Origin: Methylobacterium goesingense
GTDB taxonomy: Bacteria; Pseudomonadota; Alphaproteobacteria; Rhizobiales; Beijerinckiaceae
NCBI RefSeq assembly: GCF_022179225.1
Contig: NZ_BPQL01000006.1
Span: forward strand, 1 to 42,463
Length of the DNA: 42,463 bases
Direction: 5' to 3'
Shown: positions 9,107 through 20,281 of the stretch, one piece after another
How positions within the stretch are numbered: the first letter of the stretch is position 1
How the letters are laid out: each line of letters starts with the position of its first letter
Program-made: the position numbers and the translations under genes
Notes under the pieces: model-generated
What the model was told of the DNA's origin: nothing
The model's database searches: none
What the model saw: only the letters and a program-made list of their open reading frames with translations

Positions 9107-9139
9107 CGAACGCGTTTCCCCTTCGGCCCTGAACGCGTT

Positions 9140-9169
9140 GCGCCCGCGATCCGAAAGGATCGCGGGCGC
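9140..9169. terminator. Bidirectional terminator between hflX and the fasciclin gene
   Basis: A 13-bp perfect stem (9140-9152 with 9157-9169) closed by a GAAA tetraloop lies between two convergent genes. It serves hflX on the plus strand and the fasciclin gene on the minus strand. T-runs are short on both sides. Confidence 0.75.
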
Positions 9170-9201
9170 TTCCCGTCAGGCGACAGGTCGGTTCGGTGGG
9201 A

Positions 9202-9765
9202 TCAGGGCTGGAGCACGCCGTTGATGACGTGGATGACGCCGTTCGACTGCATCACGTTGGCGGTGGTGACGGTGGCGGTGCTGCCCTTGGCGTCGGTCAC
9301 GTAGACCTTCTTGCCCTTGGTCTGAACGATCAGCGGCTCGCCCTCGACCGTCTTCAGCTGCGCTTCGCCGCCGCCGTCCTTGGCGAGCTTCATCAGGTCC
9401 TTGGCCGTGTAGGTGCCGGGAACCACGTGATAGGTCAGGATCTTCGTCAGCGTCGCCTTGTTCTCGGGCTTCACCAGGGTCTCGACGGTGCCGGCCGGCA
9501 GCTTGGCGAAGGCCGCGTTGGTCGGTGCGAACACCGTGAAGGGGCCGGGGCTCGACAGGGTGTCGACGAGGCCGGCGGCCTTCACGGCGGCGACCAGCGT
9601 GGTGTGATCCTTCGAGTTGACCGCGTTCTCCACGATGGTCTTCGAGGCGTACATCGGTGCGCCGCCGACCATCGGGTTCTTGGCGAGGGCTGCGGCCGGC
9701 AGGGCGGCGCCGAGCGCGAAGGCGAGGGCGGCCGAGGCCAGGGCGCGGTGGGTAATCTTCATCAT
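9202..9765 (-). CDS. Secreted fasciclin-domain protein
   Basis: This protein of about 187 residues has a Sec signal peptide ([10 protein letters not shown] then a hydrophobic stretch ending AAALA) and one fasciclin (FAS1) domain. The two conserved FAS1 boxes are visible: [15 protein letters not shown] near the middle and the C-terminal [19 protein letters not shown] motif precedes the second box. FAS1 domains mediate adhesion or cell-surface interactions. I prefer the second ATG (9765), because GAGGA then lies eight bases upstream; the ATG at 9771 would be only two bases from it. It is monocistronic, with a shared terminator at the 3' end. Confidence 0.93.
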   Translation of the reverse strand: MMKITHRALASAALAFALGAALPAAALAKNPMVGGAPMYASKTIVENAVNSKDHTTLVAAVKAAGLVDTLSSPGPFTVFAPTNAAFAKLPAGTVETLVKPENKATLTKILTYHVVPGTYTAKDLMKLAKDGGGEAQLKTVEGEPLIVQTKGKKVYVTDAKGSTATVTTANVMQSNGVIHVINGVLQP

Positions 9766-9895
9766 GAGCATGTTCCTCTTCGTCGTTCCCTCGTGCGGGG
9801 TGACTGAGGCGCTCTACGGGGCGTTCGCGCGAAAAGTTTCAGCCCGTCGCGCGCCTCGGACCAAGATCACGCCGATGTGTGTCGCTTGAAACGCG

Positions 9896-9926
9896 AAAAC
9901 CGCCGGACCCTAAGGATCCGGCGGTT
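9896..9926 (-). terminator. Intrinsic terminator after the outer-membrane-type gene
   Basis: A perfect 10-bp stem (9898-9907 with 9917-9926) is followed on the minus strand by TTTT. It lies about 50 bp past the stop of the 9979-10959 gene. Confidence 0.8.
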
Positions 9927-9978
9927 GTCAGAGGAGACGTCACGGAATGACCGGGGCACAAGCCCCGGCCAGCCGATC

Positions 9979-10959
9979 TCAGTACTTGCGGACGATCGGG
10001 GCCGGAGCAGCGGCGACCGGGGTCGGCGAGTACAGCGGAACGATCAGGCGGAACCAGCCCTCGACCGTGTCGGCGCGGCGCACGGCGTTCACGACGGTCG
10101 TGGCAACCCAAGCCTGGGCGGTGACGGGTCCGAAGTCGTAGCCGATGAGACCACCGACCGAGAAGTTGCCGCGGTTGCCGGCAGCGAGGCTGAACTGGCT
10201 GACGTCGAAGTTGTAGGTGCCGTAACCGATGGCGCCGATCTCGAACTTGCCGAACTTCTTGGTCGCGGTCAGGTCGAGGTTGAGCGAGTCGGAGATGAGG
10301 AACGGACCACGGGTGGTCGGGAACGCGACGTTGACGCCGGGGACGCCGCCGCCGAAGCTGGCCGGCGAGTCGTAGATGTTGGCGGTCAGGTTGGCCGTCA
10401 GGTTCCAGCCGTCGCCGGTGTAGCTGGCGGCGACGCCCATGCGGTAGGTGTTCGAGGCGAGCTGGCCCAGGACCGGGGTGGCGAAGGTGGTGCCGGCGTT
10501 GTTCACGAGAACGCCGCGACCGGCATTGAGCTCGTTGAGGTAGACACCGCCGAGCAAGCTGACGCCGAAGTTGTTGCCGAGATCGAAGGCCCAGATGCCG
10601 CCCACGAAGGTGCCGACGTTGATCGACAGATCACGCGAACCGTTCGGGCCGCCGTTCTTGCCGAAGGCGAAGACGGTCGGGGGAGCGACGAGCAGCTCGA
10701 TGCGGCCGCCGAGCGGAACCAGCGGGGTCGACCAGACCAGCACCGGGATGTTGACGGCGACGTCGACCGAACCCGGAGCGACGTTCTCGTTGCTGCGGTA
10801 GAGGAACGTGTTCAGCGCGTAGATGCCCTCGGGCAGCGGAGCGCCGGTGGCGAGACCGACCTGCTCACCCGGAACGGTCGTGGTCTGCGCGTAGGAAGCC
10901 GTGGCGGTCATGCCAACGGTCAGCGCGAGCGCGCCTGCGGCGAGCCAGTTCTTCGTCAT
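9979..10959 (-). CDS. Outer-membrane beta-barrel protein, SphA/MetA-pathway family
   Basis: This 326-residue protein has a clear Sec signal peptide (MTKNWLAAGALALTVGMTATASYA) and a mature part of alternating hydrophobic strands rich in Gly, Asn and aromatic residues, ending in a terminal aromatic residue (VRKY), as in outer-membrane barrels. The pattern (early EGIYALNTFLYRSNENV, later GYDFGPVTAQAWV) matches the family annotated as phenol-degradation MetA pathway or SphA-like transporters, but the substrate is unknown. The start at 10959 is supported by GGAAGGAAG immediately upstream; a longer in-frame extension to 11091 lacks similarity and would bury the signal peptide. It has its own terminator. 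Confidence 0.85.
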   Translation of the reverse strand: MTKNWLAAGALALTVGMTATASYAQTTTVPGEQVGLATGAPLPEGIYALNTFLYRSNENVAPGSVDVAVNIPVLVWSTPLVPLGGRIELLVAPPTVFAFGKNGGPNGSRDLSINVGTFVGGIWAFDLGNNFGVSLLGGVYLNELNAGRGVLVNNAGTTFATPVLGQLASNTYRMGVAASYTGDGWNLTANLTANIYDSPASFGGGVPGVNVAFPTTRGPFLISDSLNLDLTATKKFGKFEIGAIGYGTYNFDVSQFSLAAGNRGNFSVGGLIGYDFGPVTAQAWVATTVVNAVRRADTVEGWFRLIVPLYSPTPVAAAPAPIVRKY

Positions 10960-11468
10960 TATCTTCTTCCTTCCCAAGGATTTCAGGTCCGCCACGCAGC
11001 CATCCGAATCTTCCTGCCGATACGCCGCTTTGATGCGGCTTGTTTGCAGTCGATCCGGCGGCCCCCCTTGCGGCGCGTTCTCAAGTCTCAACGACGAGAA
11101 CTATTCTACAGGACGCGGCGGAAGGACAGCGGAATGCTTGGAAACGGGGCAGTTCGGATCGAACCGTTGCGCAAAAGCCGCAATTCCGCCGCGGTGCAGC
11201 GTAGGGATTTGTTAACTATTTGAGCAGGCTTTTTGCGTTCTTGAGGCGTCTTTCGGCCGGCAGGCCGGCAGGATACCGCTGAATGCTCAAGCTGTTGGCA
11301 CGCGCCGGCCAAGCCGGGAACATCCGGCAAACTCGGGGCTGCGATTGCGCACCGGCGTGCGGTGCCAACGCGTGTTTCGGCGGTGCGAGGCCGGTTCCGG
11401 CGAGAGATGGAACGGATCGGGCGCGGTTCGCTCCGCGAATCGCGCACCCTTCAAGTGGGAGCGGCCGC
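10960..11468. other. 509-bp intergenic region between the barrel gene and uvrA
   Basis: This should hold the promoter of the minus-strand barrel gene, with an A/T-richer patch near 11205-11240. I find no convincing coding sequence, RNA gene or general-stress promoter in it. The only strong structure is the GC-rich hairpin overlapping the uvrA stop codon (11461-11483). Confidence 0.5.
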
Positions 11469-14450
<2,982 letters not shown>

Positions 14451-14909
14451 GGTGTCTCTTCGGAAGGTCGCGAGCCCGGGCGGGGCAGGGCTCTCCCGTC
14501 TCCTCCCGAGCGCCATGTCGGGCGCGAGCCCCCAAGCGGCAAGGCACGCGCCACGCATATCCGCCATCAGCTAGAACAAAAAGCGTACAGGCTCAACTCC
14601 GCGCGGACGGCGGGCTCGGGCGACGCGCGAGGGCGGCGCATCCATCCCCCTGCATCTCCGCGACGGACCGGCCGAGGCGGTGCGGGTAAAGACCAGGCCT
14701 TCGGGCAGCAGCCAGCGCGGGCGACGCGCGGTTATCCGCAAGATGATCGCGAACAATGTGAAAGTCTTCGCGTGTACGATTCCGTGCTGAAAAGTCTGCC
14801 TCCAAACGAGCAGACTGCTGCAAAAAACACCAAAGGTTGTGCCGGCAAGAAAAACTTTACGGCTGAACACGGACAACGATCACGCCCTCGTGTTTTCAGG
14901 CTCGCAACC
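14451..14909. other. 459-bp divergent region between uvrA and the chemoreceptor gene
   Basis: The region should hold the uvrA promoter near its left end and the chemoreceptor promoter in the A-rich stretch about 14815-14870. Apart from the possible LexA box at 14574-14588, I find no gene, RNA structure or general-stress promoter motif. Confidence 0.5.
14574..14588 (-). promoter_or_regulatory. Possible degenerate LexA (SOS) box
   Basis: GAAC-N7-GTAC on the plus strand (GTAC-N7-GTTC on the minus) differs by one base from the alphaproteobacterial LexA direct repeat GTTC-N7-GTTC. It lies 124 bp upstream of uvrA, a classic LexA target. One mismatch in such a short site makes chance likely. Confidence 0.35.
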
Positions 14910-16955
14910 ATGTCCGCCGGATTTTTCTCCTCCCTCCGCGTCCGCATCCTCCTAGTCGCGCTCGCCCCCTGCTTTGCCTTTGCGGTGGTGGCCGGCCTCA
15001 CCATCGTCGAGCGGATCGAGGAGCGCGCCCGCATGGCGCAGGTCCAAGACCTCGTCGGGTTCGCCGGGCGGGTCAGCGCCTTCGTGCACGAGGCCCAACG
15101 CGAGCGCGGGGCCTCCAGCCTGTTCCTGGGCTCGAAAGGCACCCAGTTCCGGGCCGAACTCGACGCCCAGCGCCTGCGCACGGATGACAGCCGTCGCGCG
15201 CTTGACATTGTGGCCGGCGCGGAGGCGTTCGGCGCGGGCATGGCGCGCCGGCAGGCCACCCTGGCGGACGGGCTCGCCGGCATCGCCGCCCACCGGAAGG
15301 CCGTCGACGACCTCGCCCGGACCCCGGCGCAGAACATGGCCCTGTATTCGGGCGTGATCGCTCAGGCCCTCGACCTCGTGCGGGAGATGTCCCAAGTCGC
15401 GTCCAGCGCGGACCTCGCGGCCCGGGTCTCGGCCTATTCCGCGTTCCTGTCCCTGAAAGAACTCGCCGGCCAGGAGCGGGCCGCTGCCTCGGCCATCATC
15501 GGCGCCGGCCGCATCGACCTGCCCGGCCACGAGCGCCTGACGGGCCTGCTCGCCGGCCAGACCACCTACGAAGCGCTGTTCCGTCTCGGCGCCGATCCGG
15601 CCCAAGCCGCCCAACTCGACGCCACCAAGGCCGGGGCGCCGGCCCGCGAGGTCGACCGCTTGCGCCGGATCGTCCTCGACACGGCACCGGGAACGCCCCT
15701 TGCCGTCACGGACGCCCCGGCCTGGTTCGGCCTCGCCACCCAGCGCATCGACGGGTTGAAGGGCATCGAGGATCGCCTCACGGCCGATCTCGACGCGGCG
15801 GCGGGCAGCGCACGCGCGGCGGCCGAGCGGAGCGCGGCGCTCTGGATCACGCTGGGCCTCGCGACCCTGACCCTCTCCTGCGCCGTGGCCTTCGTCTTCG
15901 GCACCGCCATCGCGCGCCCCCTCGCGCGCATCGCGGAGGCCCTCACCGCCATCGGGCGGGGCGAGGCGGCCGGCGCGATCCCACAGGGCGGCGCGCGGGA
16001 GGTCCGTGCCATCGCGGGGGCGGCCGTCGCGTTCCGCGACAGCGTGGCCGAGCGCCAGCGAATCGCCGGTGAGGCCGAGCAGCTGACCGCCCAGGCCACC
16101 GCCGCGCGGACAGCAGCGATGCACGACATGGCCGATCGCTTCGAGGCCCGGGCCGGCGGCATCGTCGAGGCCGTCTCGGCGGCCTCCAGCCAGCTCGAGG
16201 CCGCCGCCTACGCCCTCACGCAGGCGGCCAGCGACACCTCGTCCCTCAGCCAAGCGGTGGCAGCGGCCTCGCAGGACACGGCCGCGACGGCCGACACGGT
16301 GGCGGCGGCCACGGAGGAACTGAGCGCGTCCGTGCGTGAGATCGGTGCCCGCGTCGAGACCTCGGCGGCAGTCGCCGACGAAGCGGAGCGCGACGCCGTT
16401 CGGATGAAGGGCGACGTCGACCGCCTCGCCCAGTCGGCGGCCAGCATCGGCGAGATCGTAGGGCTGATCTCCAGCATCGCCGCGCAGACAAACCTGCTGG
16501 CGCTGAACGCCACTATCGAGGCGGCGCGCGCGGGCGAGGCGGGCCGCGGCTTCGCGGTGGTCGCCGCAGAGGTGAAGAGCCTCGCGACCCAGACCGCGCG
16601 GGCCACCGAGGACATCGCCGCGAAGGTCGCGGAGATCACCCACTCCACCGACGCGTCGGTGGCGACGATCGCGGGCATCACCGAGGTCATCCAGCGCCTC
16701 AGCCGCCTCTCGGGCGACATCTCGGCGGCCGTCGAGCAGCAGGGGGCGGCGACCCAGGAAATCGCGCGGAACACCACGCTCACCTCGGAGGGGACGCGGG
16801 CCGTCTCGGGCCACATCACGGGCGTGCGTGAAGCCGCGGAATCCGCCCGTGCCGGCTCGGCGCAGGTCCTGACGGCCGCGAGCGATCTCGCCCGTCAGGC
16901 GGCGAGCCTGCGGCGGGAGGTGGACGGCTTCCTCGTCACCGTGCGGGCAGCCTGA
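14910..16955 (+). CDS. Methyl-accepting chemotaxis protein with a NIT sensor domain
   Basis: This 681-residue transmembrane chemoreceptor signals to CheA. After an N-terminal helix (about 8-32), the periplasmic part is a NIT (nitrate/nitrite-sensing) domain with the signature [16 protein letters not shown] second membrane helix lies near 309-333, followed by HAMP and the coiled-coil signalling domain, whose hairpin tip ([20 protein letters not shown] and the FAVVAAEVK after it) is near residues 525-555. No C-terminal CheR/CheB-binding pentapeptide is seen. The ATG at 14910 gives an N-terminus that starts just before the first helix. The open frame runs upstream through antisense uvrA sequence only because of GC bias. 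The ligand is inferred from the domain type. Confidence 0.93.
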   Translation: MSAGFFSSLRVRILLVALAPCFAFAVVAGLTIVERIEERARMAQVQDLVGFAGRVSAFVHEAQRERGASSLFLGSKGTQFRAELDAQRLRTDDSRRALDIVAGAEAFGAGMARRQATLADGLAGIAAHRKAVDDLARTPAQNMALYSGVIAQALDLVREMSQVASSADLAARVSAYSAFLSLKELAGQERAAASAIIGAGRIDLPGHERLTGLLAGQTTYEALFRLGADPAQAAQLDATKAGAPAREVDRLRRIVLDTAPGTPLAVTDAPAWFGLATQRIDGLKGIEDRLTADLDAAAGSARAAAERSAALWITLGLATLTLSCAVAFVFGTAIARPLARIAEALTAIGRGEAAGAIPQGGAREVRAIAGAAVAFRDSVAERQRIAGEAEQLTAQATAARTAAMHDMADRFEARAGGIVEAVSAASSQLEAAAYALTQAASDTSSLSQAVAAASQDTAATADTVAAATEELSASVREIGARVETSAAVADEAERDAVRMKGDVDRLAQSAASIGEIVGLISSIAAQTNLLALNATIEAARAGEAGRGFAVVAAEVKSLATQTARATEDIAAKVAEITHSTDASVATIAGITEVIQRLSRLSGDISAAVEQQGAATQEIARNTTLTSEGTRAVSGHITGVREAAESARAGSAQVLTAASDLARQAASLRREVDGFLVTVRAA

Positions 16956-16982
16956 GACCGGGTCTCCGCGCGGCGCCCCGCT

Positions 16983-17009
16983 TCAGGGGGACGTGCTCAG
17001 GGGGACGTG
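16983..17009. repeat. 13-bp direct repeat at the end of the secreted-protein gene
   Basis: TCAGGGGGACGTG occurs at 16983-16995 and again at 16997-17009, period 14 bp. The second copy encodes the last four residues (STSP) and stop of the minus-strand gene; the first lies just beyond the stop and would give the same residues in another frame. It looks like a recent slippage duplication. Confidence 0.8.
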
Positions 17010-17641
17010 GACCAGGGATTGATCACCCGCATCGCGGTCGTCTCGGTGCGGACGGGCTGGTCCACGCTCGCCGGCATCGTCTTGGCCGCCCGCGCCATCA
17101 TCTTGCGGGCCTGATCGGCGGGCATCGCCCCGATGGGCAGCATCATGGCGGCGAGCTGGACGCGGGTGCGGCGGTCGATAAAGTCGGACCGGCCGATGCT
17201 CTCGAAGTCCCGCGCCGTGTGGCGATCGTCGGGTCTGCCGACGAAGACCTTTGGGCCATCCTTCATCACCACGATGTCGCCGGGGCGCAGGGTCTCGTCC
17301 TTCATGAACGCGGCGGCCGGACCCGCCTTCATGTCGAGGGGGGTCTGGCGGTCGGTGATCTTGATCTGAAGAGGCTCGGCCTTCGGCAGGGCGGCGTAGC
17401 GGATCTTGGGGCGCGGGCGGGACGCCGCCGCCCGACGGATCGAGCGACGGACCTGTCCGTACGCGTCGGGGTCGGCGCTGGGCGCGGGCGCCACTTGCGG
17501 CGCGGGACGGGCAGGGGCAAACAGCAGGTCGAAGAGGCCGCCATCGGCGCTCTGGGCGCTGGCCGGGCCACTGAGGATCATAAATGCGAGGGCGGACGCG
17601 ATCGCCGCACGCGGCGCGGCGGATAGCGGAATCGTCGGCAT
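16997..17641 (-). CDS. Small secreted protein of unknown function, likely stress-induced
   Basis: I do not recognise this 214-residue protein. It starts with a Sec signal peptide (cleavage near PASAQ, residue ~30), then a Pro/Ala-rich linker, a basic patch (RRSIRRAAASRPRPK) and a folded-looking region with ETLRPGDIVVMKDGPKVFVG, which reads like a small beta-barrel. Next come ARDFESIGRSDFIDRRTR and a helix with many methionines. It is likely periplasmic or wall-associated. GGAGAG precedes the ATG at 17641. A perfect sigma-EcfG promoter lies about 50 bp upstream, so expression should rise in the general stress response. Its 3' end carries a 13-bp duplication. Confidence 0.8.
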   Translation of the reverse strand: MPTIPLSAAPRAAIASALAFMILSGPASAQSADGGLFDLLFAPARPAPQVAPAPSADPDAYGQVRRSIRRAAASRPRPKIRYAALPKAEPLQIKITDRQTPLDMKAGPAAAFMKDETLRPGDIVVMKDGPKVFVGRPDDRHTARDFESIGRSDFIDRRTRVQLAAMMLPIGAMPADQARKMMARAAKTMPASVDQPVRTETTAMRVINPWSTSP

Positions 17642-17688
17642 CGATCTCTCCGATTACGGCTCCCGACCGCGCGTCGGGACGACACCTT

Positions 17689-17714
17689 AACGGAAGCACA
17701 ACCTGAACAGTTCC
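17689..17714 (-). promoter_or_regulatory. Perfect sigma-EcfG promoter (GGAAC-N17-CGTT)
   Basis: On the minus strand the -35 GGAAC (17714-17710) and -10 CGTT (17692-17689) are separated by 17 bases. The start codon of the 214-aa secreted protein lies 48 bp downstream of the -10. Confidence 0.8.
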
Positions 17715-17823
17715 AAGGTTTTCAAAACATGGTGAGGCCGGCGCAAAGACTTCGCGCAGGTGCCAAAACGCATCCGCCGAGAACAGATTCACGCCTGCGC
17801 GCCGGGCAGGCCCGCGTTGCCGG

Positions 17824-19263
17824 ATGCCCGTGATGCCGTCTCTCGTTCCGCGTCCGCATCAGGTCGCCGCGAGCCGCGCGATCCTGGCGGCGCGCGCGGC
17901 GGGGCGCCCCGGTTTCCTGCTCGGCGACACCACGGGCCTCGGCAAGACGCTCTCAGTCTGGAGCGCGCTCGCGGCGATGCCCGAGCGCGAGATCCTGATC
18001 GTCTGTCCCAAGGGCGCGATGCCGCAATGGCGCCGGACCATCGCGCTGTCGGGCCTCGCCGAGAAGGCGATCACCCTCACCAACTATGAGCGCACCAAGG
18101 CCCTGATGGCGCCGCCGCCAGCAGGCAAGAGCCGCTCGGCCCGCGCCCGGAACAATGCGCTCGCCCGGCACGGGACCCCGAAGCGGACCTGGCCCCTGGT
18201 GGTGTTCGACGAGAGCCACCGCATCTGCAACCCGTACGCGCAGCAGAGCCTGGTCTGCCGGCAGATCGCGGAATCGGCGGCCTTCACGGTCTATCTCAGC
18301 GCCACCGCCGGACAGGCGCCACACGAACTCTTTTATCTCGGCCACCTTCTCGGCCATGCGGCGGGCGAACCCGCCGGGACCCTGGCGGAGTTCCGCGCCC
18401 TGATGCAGCGTCTCGGGATCGGCCGGGCCAAGGGCCGCTGGACCAACTGGTCCTGGGAGGCGAACCCACGCGACTGCGCGGTGATGGCCGACCTCCTGTT
18501 CAAGGGCGAGCGGGCGATCGGCCTGCGCCGCCGCCCCGCCGACATCGCCGGCTGGCCGGAGGTGCAGCGCGAACTCAGCCCCGTGGCCCTGAGCCCCGCC
18601 GAGCGTCGGCTCTACGACGCCACCTGGCGAGAGTTCCGGCGCGAATGGGGCCTGCTCGGCGGCAGCACCCGCCGGCCGGCCGGCTGGGCGGCGGACCTGC
18701 GCTTCCGCCAGAAGGCCAGCTTGCTGCGGGTCTCGGGCACGGCCGCCTTCGCCGATCTCCTGATGGAGGACGGCCATCAGGTGGCGATCTCGGTGGCCTT
18801 CCTGGAGACGGGCGATGCCCTGGTCGAGGCCCTGCGCGCGGCGGGCTGGCGCGCGGATACGATCACGGGGACCCGGGCGGGGGAGGCCAACGAGGCGACC
18901 CGGCTCGCCTTCCAGGGCGGAGACCTCGACGCCGTGGTCTTCACCGTCACCGAATCGATCTCCCTGCACGAGGGCGAGATGCCCGGCGGCACGCGGCCTC
19001 GCGCCCTCATCGTCCACGACCTGCGCCACAGCGCGATCCAGCTCACGCAGATCGAGGGGCGCTGCCACCGCGACGGCAAGCGGGCGACGATCTACTACGC
19101 GCTGGCCGAGGACACCGTGGAGGAGCGCATCGCCGCCACCGTGGTCGGCCGCATGGCCGCCATGGAGGCGATGGCGGGGGAGGACACGGTGCTCCTCGAC
19201 GCCATCGCGGCGGCGATCCGGGAGGCGCCGGATGTCGCGGGACGGGAGGCCCAGCCCGCCTGA
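17824..19263 (+). CDS. Stand-alone SNF2-like superfamily 2 helicase
   Basis: This 479-residue protein contains a complete but compact superfamily 2 helicase core and nothing else. Motif I is GDTTGLGKT (residues ~34-42), motif II DESH with Asp129, motif III YLSATAG, and the second RecA-like lobe ends with motif VI QIEGRCHRDGK near residue 409. The spacing and the HR..G motif resemble SNF2-like helicases of phage replication modules or small genomic-island helicases. No phage, nuclease or methylase genes stand beside it. The ATG at 17824 has a weak ribosome-binding site, and the ATG three codons later is possible. Its role is unknown; DNA repair or replication restart would fit. Confidence 0.8.
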   Translation: MPVMPSLVPRPHQVAASRAILAARAAGRPGFLLGDTTGLGKTLSVWSALAAMPEREILIVCPKGAMPQWRRTIALSGLAEKAITLTNYERTKALMAPPPAGKSRSARARNNALARHGTPKRTWPLVVFDESHRICNPYAQQSLVCRQIAESAAFTVYLSATAGQAPHELFYLGHLLGHAAGEPAGTLAEFRALMQRLGIGRAKGRWTNWSWEANPRDCAVMADLLFKGERAIGLRRRPADIAGWPEVQRELSPVALSPAERRLYDATWREFRREWGLLGGSTRRPAGWAADLRFRQKASLLRVSGTAAFADLLMEDGHQVAISVAFLETGDALVEALRAAGWRADTITGTRAGEANEATRLAFQGGDLDAVVFTVTESISLHEGEMPGGTRPRALIVHDLRHSAIQLTQIEGRCHRDGKRATIYYALAEDTVEERIAATVVGRMAAMEAMAGEDTVLLDAIAAAIREAPDVAGREAQPA

Positions 19264-19279
19264 TCGGCGCGCGGCGGCC

Positions 19280-19304
19280 GGAACGCGATCGAACCGCCAC
19301 GGTT
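19280..19304 (+). promoter_or_regulatory. Near-consensus sigma-EcfG promoter (GGAAC-N16-GGTT)
   Basis: A perfect -35 GGAAC (19280-19284) and a -10 with one change (GGTT, 19301-19304) stand at the right 16-bp spacing, 60 bp before the DUF1469 gene. The same GGTT variant precedes the KGG stress-protein gene. Confidence 0.6.
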
Positions 19305-19364
19305 GTGGCTTCCAGGACGTCTTCACACCCGCGCCCGCCGACCCCACCACGAGGACCCGACCCG

Positions 19365-19757
19365 ATGGCCCAAAAGACGCAGAGCCTGCGCAGCCTGATC
19401 AGCGAGGGCCTGCGCCATGGCGGTGACCTCGTCGGCCAGGAACTCGAACTGATGCGCCGGGAGACGGACGGGAACATTCAGGCCATCCTCGGCCTCGTCG
19501 CCCGCTTCGGGACCGCGCTCGTGCTCGTGGTCGCGGCCCTGGTGATGCTGTTCGTCGCCGTGGTGAAGGGGCTGGCGGCCCTGATCGGCTCCGAGATCCT
19601 GGCCGCGCTCATCGTGGGCGGCCCGTTCGCCGCCGTCGCGCTCGTCCTGACGGTGATGGGCCTGCGCCGGATGGCCCGCTCGAACCTGCTGCCGCGCCGC
19701 TTCGAGCGCCAGGTCGAGAAGGATGCCGCACTCGTCTCGGATCGCGTCTCCGGCTGA
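19365..19757 (+). CDS. Phage-holin-superfamily (DUF1469) inner-membrane protein
   Basis: This 130-residue protein matches the small membrane family labelled phage holin 3_6 / DUF1469, found chromosomally in many proteobacteria and often in stress regulons despite its name. It has an amphipathic N-terminus (LRSLISEGLRHGGDLVGQEL), two hydrophobic helices (about 45-68 and 78-98) and a basic C-terminal tail (RRMARSNLLPRRFERQ). GAGGA lies about 11 bases before the ATG. A near-consensus sigma-EcfG promoter stands upstream. No phage lysis genes are nearby, so an envelope-stress role is more likely than lysis. Its stop is 3 bp from that of the convergent TerB gene. Confidence 0.85.
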   Translation: MAQKTQSLRSLISEGLRHGGDLVGQELELMRRETDGNIQAILGLVARFGTALVLVVAALVMLFVAVVKGLAALIGSEILAALIVGGPFAAVALVLTVMGLRRMARSNLLPRRFERQVEKDAALVSDRVSG

Positions 19758-19760
19758 AGC

Positions 19761-20210
19761 TCAGGCCCCGGCCGCCGATCCGAGCAGAGCGTCCTTGTCG
19801 ACCTTCAGGGCGGCGGCGATCTCGGCGAGCGCCGCGTGCTCCACGGCGCTGATCCCGGCCTGATCGGCCACATCGGCGGCGATGAGGAAGACGGCCCGAC
19901 GCTGCGCGGCGTCCCGATCGGCGATGCCGGCGACGAAGCCCAGGTTCTCGGCCCGGCCGGCGCGGGTCCGGGCGCGGGCGATGCCCTCGAACAGTTCGGC
20001 CTCGAGCTTCAGGGTGTCGTAGCCCTTCTCGAGGATCGGGTTGGCGCGCATGCCGGCGAGCGCCGCCTCGATCTCCTCCTCGTCGATCTCGTAATCGGCC
20101 AGGATGACGTTGGCGGCGGCCGAGACCGCCGCCTCCATCAGGGGACGGTCGCCGAGATAGGACGTCATGGTCTGGCTGAAGCGCCCGACGAAATCCTGAA
20201 ACACACCCAT
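19761..20210 (-). CDS. TerB-family protein
   Basis: This 149-residue soluble helical protein matches the tellurite-resistance TerB family. Visible are the acidic metal-binding-type segment ILADYEIDEEEIEAALAG (residues ~36-53) and the repeated helical pattern ending AGISAVEHAALAEIAAALKVD. TerB proteins are thought to bind metal ions and act at the inner membrane surface. No other ter genes are nearby, so this is an orphan TerB and tellurite resistance should not be assumed. The ATG at 20210 has GGGGAAG upstream. A 71-bp gap separates it from epmB on the same strand. Confidence 0.88.
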   Translation of the reverse strand: MGVFQDFVGRFSQTMTSYLGDRPLMEAAVSAAANVILADYEIDEEEIEAALAGMRANPILEKGYDTLKLEAELFEGIARARTRAGRAENLGFVAGIADRDAAQRRAVFLIAADVADQAGISAVEHAALAEIAAALKVDKDALLGSAAGA

Positions 20211-20281
20211 CAGCTTCCCCGGGGATCGTGAGGTCGCGCGCCGCGCGTTTCCGGCATCAAAAGCGTCGCGGCGAAGACCTG

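Noticed and set aside
19365..19757. Holin gene as evidence for a prophage
   Set aside because: No endolysin, capsid, integrase or other phage genes are near; DUF1469 proteins are common chromosomal membrane proteins.
19761..20210. TerB as evidence for tellurite resistance
   Set aside because: No other ter genes are present, so resistance cannot be inferred from an orphan TerB.
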